DNA of 20,563 bases from Coptodactyla brooksi (taxonomy: Eukaryota; Arthropoda; Insecta; Coleoptera; Scarabaeidae). The stretch is from contig JAWQRM010000671.1 in the NCBI GenBank assembly GCA_033557675.1, positions 1 through 20,563 of the forward strand, given 5' to 3'. Made by a program: the position numbers and the translations under genes. Each line of letters opens with the position of its first letter. The first letter of the stretch is position 1. Of the stretch, positions 15,165 through 20,563 are shown piece by piece. The notes under the pieces were generated by a model. That model saw nothing but the letters and a program-made list of their open reading frames with translations, was not told where the DNA came from and ran no database searches.

Positions 15165-16474
15165 TTCTACCTGATGAAGAATTCATACCAGCGATGATGA
15201 CTATGAGAAATCCGAAGGAGACTATGATTCTTCAAATAATGACAGCAGTGCAAACAAATACTGTGGTTCCTGTGCAGTAACTACAGCCAAAAGACAAAGT
15301 TATATCTTGGACGTTAGAACCTTTCCCCCAAAGTGGATGAGCATCTAGTCAAACTATAATAAAAATTACTTCTGGTCCCACTAGGTATGTCATATCTGGA
15401 ATGAGGATATTCTATTTGCCTTTCTAGTTATCGTGAACATTGCACTTGAAAATATTATGTTGGAAATAAGCACTAATGAAGATCTGGATAACATTACAAT
15501 ACAAGCATATATAGGATTATTGTTGTAGGCAGGAGCTTATACATACATCACACGGTGAATCAACAAAAAGTTTGTGGAGTGCAGAAACCGGTAGACGATG
15601 TCGTCGAAAGTTTTTTCATCGAATATCATGCATATTACGTTTTGACGATAAGGTCGATCGTCAACAAAGGTGAGCAAGGGACAAATTAGTCCCTATGAGA
15701 GAGGTTTGGGACAAGTGGATAGAAATTATGCCTAAATTGTACAATGTAGATAATAATGTTACTAATGATTTGTTGGCGCCAGAGGACGCTGTCCCCTCAA
15801 CCAGTATATTCCCAGCAAGCGAGCAAAATATGGCATGAAAATACAGACTCTTTGTGACACTGTATTCGGGAAAATGTTCGGGTGGAGGACCAGAAAGAAC
15901 GCAAGGGGCCTAAAAAAATAAAAACGTTATTCTCATGAGCACAATGTAATGTAATGCGGAAGTGAGCAGCAGGGACGACAAGAAGTCACAAATGATACTA
16001 GATTACAACTCTACCAAAGGGGCGCTTGATACGTTAGATCAAAGTATTGCAGCACAATCTTCCAAACAAAAAAACAATCAATGGCCTATTATTTTGTTCT
16101 ACAATACACTTGTAGTACACTAACAATGTTAGTGCTTATAATGCATTTGTGTTATGGAGACAAAATAAATCTAGATTGGAATAAGTACGTTTTGCACAAG
16201 AGAAGACTATTTCTAGAAGAATTGGGCAAACAGACGTTAACTCCCTATATGATTGTAAGAGAACATAAACCTTGTACTCAACTAGCTACTGCCGTAATAA
16301 AGAAAATTCAAGATCAACTTGGCGAAGTAGCAATGGCGAAGTAGCAATACATCCGGTGCAACCAGTAAAAATAAAGGAGCACGATGTAATATATGTTCAT
16401 CAAAATGTGACAATAAAATAAGTATAACATGTAAGTGTAATAAATATTTGTGTAAGGTTCAAGTGGTGTATTAA
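15165..16474 (+). pseudogene. piggyBac transposase, frameshifted and internally deleted (copy A)
   Basis: This is a dead piggyBac-type DDE transposase, readable only by hopping frames. It starts with an acidic N-terminus (DEEFIP, then SDDDYEKSEGDYDSSNNDSS), as is usual for the family. It continues with ENIMLEISTNEDL and IQAYIGLLL, SLWSAETGRR, ILRFDDKVDRQQR, RARDKLVPMREVWDKWIEIM, and VTNDLLA with the first catalytic Asp (codon 15767-15769). Next, one frame over, come ARGRCPLNQYIPSKRAKYGM and KIQTLCDT. Then the region with the second Asp (DNWFTS in relatives) is deleted around 15880-15980. After it come MILDYNSTKGALDTLDQ with the third Asp (codon 16028-16030), NQWPIILFYNTL, a 13-bp insertion, DKINLDWNKYVLHKRRLFLE, a 14-bp tandem duplication at 16321, and the Cys-rich tail CNICSSKCDNKISITC, KCNKYLCKVQ, ending at TAA 16472-16474. 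The tail has lost a residue and its His. Confidence 0.88.
16321..16348. repeat. Perfect 14-bp tandem duplication in transposase relic
   Basis: GGCGAAGTAGCAAT is repeated exactly (16321-16334 and 16335-16348). The copy at 2257-2828 has only one such unit followed by GCCATCTAC. The 14-bp addition shifts the frame just before the Cys-rich domain. Confidence 0.92.
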
Positions 16475-16687
16475 GCTTCATGTGTAATAATTGGATGCAC
16501 ATCAGAATTTATTCGATATTCTCTTTTGTTTTTAGATTTAGTGTTTGTAATATTTTTTATTATAATACATTTTACTCTTTTTAGTAGTAATATTGCTTTC
16601 ATCGTTGTTTGCGTTTATGTACTGCAATAAAATCACAATATATTAATTTCGAGCTATGCTTGGTAATCCTCCTGTAACATACATACA

Positions 16688-16706
16688 TCGGGTCACTATG
16701 ACCCGA
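16688..16706. repeat. Subterminal palindrome, right end of piggyBac copy A
   Basis: TCGGGTC ACTAT GACCCGA has perfect 7-bp arms and mirrors the motif at 14689-14707. Copies 1 and 3 carry decayed versions at the same relative place (CTATGATCCTAAGG and CAGGTCACTATGACCCGA), so it is ancestral to the family. Confidence 0.85.
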
Positions 16707-16751
16707 AGGACTACAAGTGTATAGTGAAACTAAGGAGAACAGGAGAGTTAA

Positions 16752-18636
16752 ACACTTCTGCAAATTGTTGTGGATCTCTTGAGTCAAAAACTGTAGGATG
16801 TTGGGAGATGAGAAGGTAGATGGTACCCTTGGGTGACCTCCAACCTAAATGGTTTGTAAGGTATCGAACAATAAGTTGTTTTAACCAGTTTAATTTTAAA
16901 AGTCATCAGTATATATGCAAAACTTCCAATGGCATTCTTATCACTTTCGCATAGTACAAGAAATGTATTCATGCCTAGACAAACGTCCTTTCCAGAATCT
17001 TGCTTATCTGCACAAATATATGCATTTGCTCTTGAATTGAATGATTTTCACAATATTTGCAGAAATTTAGAAAACTAATAGAAATCCATCTGGAAGCAAG
17101 AAAACTTTATCAAAGAAGGACGTGACTTTATTTTCTGTTTTGGAGAAATGCATTTATAGTGTTGACTTTCTGGCAGTGTTTTGCGATATCAACTTTGCGG
17201 TAACACGTCTCTGTGTTGTTCGTAGGATACCAATTCTTCGTCCTTGATCGTTTCAACAAAACCGGTTGTTAATGTATTGTGCTAGATACAAATTCGTTTA
17301 CTCCATTTTTATCGATAGTAATTCATTATTTAAATCTTTATCAAGTTAACATAAACGTTCTTCTCTTGATGATCTATGAACATCAAATTATCCTACATCA
17401 ATAAATTCTTCTATTAAGCCACTGTCACTGTAAAGATCACCTTCACATTTAGTTGCACTTGAAAAATCTCGTTATTCACTTTAGCTGTAAAAATGCTGTT
17501 CTGAGCCTTGTCTGATATACCAACAGACGCGACCTATTTCTTCACCTCCTGATGTGTAAAACACCAATATCATTAGACATAATAAAAATAATTTTTCAGC
17601 TAAGTTTTATTTTATATTAGCTTATCACTTTAGCCTATATTTTATTTCAATAGCTCAGGAAATCCGTGAAAGATCAGAGTAAAGCTATTTTGGAACCTTA
17701 CAAGAATCACCTTCTTATAATGAGTTGGGAATTACTAAGAACCTCGGCGTATCTTATTTTTATATATTTAAATTGTTAAGTGGAAATACACGATATACAC
17801 ACTAAAGCGTCCAGCCAGCTTAAGCAGACAATATTACACAAACAATTCGGGGAAATTACGGTCAAATTAATCAACTCAGTTTGTAGAAAGGAATATATTG
17901 CCCGTAGAATAGCGGAGATACTAGGAAAATAGAAATGTATTAATAAAATTCATAGCAGTTTTATTGGCAATATAAAGTACTCTAAATGGCATTTTTATAA
18001 CAGACCACTAAATGACATTTTTATAACTTTATATTAAAGTTTGGTGTCTCATCATGATAACATAGTGACAGACAATAGTAGCAAATGGAAAAGGAATTTT
18101 TGATTCAGGTAAATCATTTTCGGTAAATCAAATTCAAGATTTCTCAATTTTAGGAGACAATGCGGCTTCATGGGGAAGTACGCCTTGGTTGACAAATCAT
18201 TTTCTAAAATATCACAGGTGAAAAAGCAGTGCTGTTGATGTGTGGTTGTAGGTGTTGTCAATTTTGTACATTTCTTTGTAATTTATGGTCTTTTTGTTAG
18301 TGTAAATGATGTTTTTACGTATTTTTCTACGAAGTTGTTTTTTAAAATTTATCTTTGAAGCCATTGCTGTTTCCGGCCCGAAGTATTGCGCAAAAAATCT
18401 AACCCACATAATGTCTACCAGTAAGCACTTAGAAGCAATAATTTTCTGTCTTTTTTTTTCAAAAACAAATAGCAAACAAGTCCCAATGGTTTGAGATATT
18501 CATTCTCACGCTCCTGATGATGTTACCTTGCTTAAGGAAACAGAATCTTTAAGATCATTATTTAACGTAATTACCAAGCCAAAGATTCCAAATCCACCAC
18601 TTTACATCAGCAAAGTGTTTGTTAAAATCCTCAGCG
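16752..18636. other. A+T-rich stretch with no gene recognised
   Basis: No element or host gene supported. The minus strand at about 17560-17400 gives CEGDLYSDSGLIEEFIDVG in one frame, an acidic phrase that could be a transposase N-terminus fossil, but nothing follows it. Overlapping short frames at 18212-18494 on both strands lack family resemblance. Confidence 0.45.
17981..18027. repeat. 21-bp direct repeat, two copies
   Basis: TCTAAATGGCATTTTTATAAC (17981-18001) and ACTAAATGACATTTTTATAAC (18007-18027) differ at two positions and sit at a 26-bp period. Confidence 0.85.
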
Positions 18637-18664
18637 GAGAGAGAGAGAGAGAGAGAGAGAGAGA
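18637..18664 (+). repeat. (GA)14 dinucleotide microsatellite
   Basis: An uninterrupted run of 14 GA units. Such perfect arrays are often length-polymorphic. GA runs can also bind GAGA-type factors in insects, but no promoter context is visible here. Confidence 0.97.
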
Positions 18665-20563
18665 ATCATGGATCTTTTGACAGTGTTTCTTTCCGGGATT
18701 GATTTATGACTTGCCATCATTTCATATAATTTTGGTGAACTCTATTGAGTTATATGTTTTGTTTCTTAGTTATTTCCTTGATCTAAGATCCATTTTAACA
18801 TTTGCGAATATACTATTCACAGAGTTCGCACCTCTACTTTCACAATTAGCCCATTTAAACCACGCTGACATCAGTCAAGGGTGCCTTTGTACTGTCACAA
18901 TTAATTATATCATTAAAAGTCGCATTTAAATATACATTTTTATTTCGTTTACAGTCACGGTCTCAGACTACGGGCATTTCATTCTTAAACGTCTGTATAA
19001 CATTACTGTTACAATATATCGCCACAAACTATGTAACTGTCGTAATCTCACAGAGTTTAGTGACGAAGCGAAATAAAACGGTAGGAACTAAGAAGATAAT
19101 AAATATAAGTAATATTTAGTAAAACTATTCAGAATGAAAGTATAAAAGCAACCGGAATAGCACAATGGATTTAGAAAGATATGCTAGATACCTAATCTTT
19201 ATGCTTTGCTTTTATAATCCTTTACTAAAATTATAAAGAAGCAAATTTGAAACAATCTGGGAAACAAGATTGATAGAAAGGGTGAAAGAAAGGGAAGAAT
19301 GATTGAAGTTAATAAAACCTTATTTTAGAACCTTGCTGAGTTTAATTCGAAGCCAGGCTTTGTTCACTGGACGAATAGCGCTTTATCTCTTTTGGCTGTA
19401 TTATTTTATATGTAGACACGCTTGACTAGCTTCGATTATCTAATTAATCATCCTCAGAAGCCTTTGCATGTTTAGGTGAGGGTTACAAACTTTTATTGAA
19501 GGTTGAAGTGATGTACACCAGACACAGGTGCATAAACGAAACTAGTCAAACCTAAATATAAAATAACACAACCAGAAGAGTATTATTACCACAATACCTT
19601 TTTTTGTTTATAGTATACAGACAGAATAAGAAAAAAGTTATGAGATTGCTATGACTTTGCAAAAGAATAATAAAAAAACCTTCTAATATATTTTTTTATT
19701 AATACGGTTATTTCAGCTTGTAAAACCACATTGTATGTGGCCTGCATTTCAATTATCATCAGATTGCCATTACCATATACATTTTTCTAAAATCGAATTA
19801 TATTTAATTTGAATATACTGGTGTCGGAAGCGCTCTCTGCGTCTAAGATGTTCCACAAACGAACTAGACCAATATGAAGTAAATTATAATTCATATGCTA
19901 ATTGCATTTATTCTAATAACCGCATAATGAGACATGAAGTGGGTAATCCTGTTTACCGCTGAAACATGATTAAAACTAACGGACATCGCTGAAGTGGTCA
20001 TTTTTTAACCTCACATCTCCAATTACCGGTTATACAAAATTAATTTACTCAAGCCTCATACCTAAGCCCGATTATAAATTTATTATGTTTGTTTTTTTTT
20101 TGTTTTAAATACTTAACGTAAGCAAATGCCGTAAAGCAATTTTATTTTGTCGTTTCCTTAAATAAACATAAATATAAATCTGGACATGCGTATGTGTTAC
20201 AAGCACGTGCGCCATTCTGTTGAAAAAAGATCAGTTCAAACTTCAGCACCTGTTTAGAGTAGAATGCAATGACCTTAACTCATTTTCAATTTACTGTTGA
20301 TTCATTTTCGATTAAGCTGTGGTTTTTAAATGCAAATAATTCAAATTTCCACATTGCTTGTGAAAAACATGATTACCCAAAAGTCACCAATTACTTTTCA
20401 CATAACAGGTGGCGCAGAAGTCCCGCTATCACTTTGATTGCCTATAACTTGGTTCAAAGAGAAAATAAGTAAGTTTGGTTTTCATAAAAAGTTTATTTGG
20501 TCTTTACATTTTTTTTTTCGTTATGATTGGAAAATTATATCGGCTAAATGGTGACCGCGATTC
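18665..20563. other. A+T-rich terminal stretch with no gene recognised
   Basis: No supported gene, element or RNA. Frames at 18699-18929 and 20269-20472 are open for 67-76 codons but show no motif, no splice support and a composition like the surroundings. The second ends close to AATAAGTAAGTTTGG, which resembles a splice donor, but no partner acceptor or family match supports an exon. Confidence 0.45.

Larger units (their letters stand above)
14675..16747 (+). mobile_element. Near full-length piggyBac element with TTAA duplications (copy A)
   Basis: This is the best preserved of three related piggyBac-type elements. It is bounded by TTAA on both sides (14671-14674 and 16748-16751), the diagnostic target duplication of the superfamily. 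The left end reads CCCTGCTGTGCTC and the right end, in reverse complement, CTCTCCTGTTCTC, so the terminal inverted repeats are short and diverged. Just inside each end lies a palindrome, TCGGGTCAATACGACCCGA (14689-14707) and TCGGGTCACTATGACCCGA (16688-16706). A degenerate third copy of the left-end motif (AACCCTCGAGTCATTACGATCC) sits near 14860. A decamer array and TATA box precede a broken transposase gene. At 2,073 bp it is shorter than typical autonomous elements of about 2.4 kb, in line with the deletion in the gene. Confidence 0.9.

Noticed and set aside
2250..16500. Domesticated (host-adopted) piggyBac transposase
   Set aside because: All three copies carry stops, frameshifts or deletions in the coding region, and none keeps the catalytic triad or the Cys-rich domain intact in one frame.
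18530..18635. Possible retrotransposon gag fragment (KIPNPPLYISKVFVKIL)
   Set aside because: The P-rich phrase loosely recalls LINE ORF1 proteins, but no zinc knuckle, RRM or neighbouring reverse transcriptase was found.

Overview
The window looks like non-coding nuclear DNA of an arthropod, most likely an insect. It is strongly A+T-rich, has short blocks of higher G+C and CpG, and contains no operons, no ribosome-binding-site-led genes and no long intact reading frame. No functional host gene, rRNA, tRNA or CRISPR could be supported. What can be read is a graveyard of transposable elements. The transposon mix (Penelope-like with GIY-YIG, piggyBac, and IS630/Tc1/mariner types with the WPxRSPDLxPLDFF signature) is common in insects. 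The CpG-richer islands would fit a hymenopteran, but that is only a guess.

Left part (1-6300). A Penelope-like retroelement is present in two pieces, the reverse-transcriptase core (about 234-663) and the C-terminal GIY-YIG nuclease (about 1590-2204). They are separated by a mariner-type transposase relic on the minus strand (751-about 1565), so this reads as an insertion into an older element. Next come a 5'-truncated piggyBac 3' end (2257-2828, plus), a G+C-richer island (about 3000-3720) and a second piggyBac copy in opposite orientation (3804-5184, minus). That copy carries a 189-bp inverted-repeat mini-element inserted in its 5' part. A palindromic element with a perfect 18-bp hairpin lies at 6073-6312.

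Middle part (6300-14600). The stretch is mostly A+T-rich DNA with no recognisable content. It also holds a small fossil coding piece at 6368-6523, a second and better preserved Tc1/mariner-type transposase relic (about 8890-9608, plus), and a nested foldback structure. In the latter, a 570-bp foldback element with TA target duplications (10890-11459) sits inside an older foldback of about 550 bp (arms 10719-10880 and 11678-11838). The older element contains the start of a transposase-like reading frame. A further 337-bp foldback lies at 13202-13538, followed by a second G+C-richer block.

Right part (14600-20563). The most complete piggyBac copy (14675-16747, plus) is flanked by TTAA on both sides. 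It has matching ends, palindromic subterminal motifs, a 10-bp-period repeat and TATA box before the gene, and a transposase gene broken by frameshifts, stops and a large internal deletion. Beyond 16752 there is unremarkable A+T-rich sequence with a (GA)14 microsatellite and a short tandem duplication.

The elements do not cooperate as a pathway. Their value is stratigraphic: the three piggyBac copies share sequence and apparently one frameshift, and several insertions are nested, so relative ages can be read.
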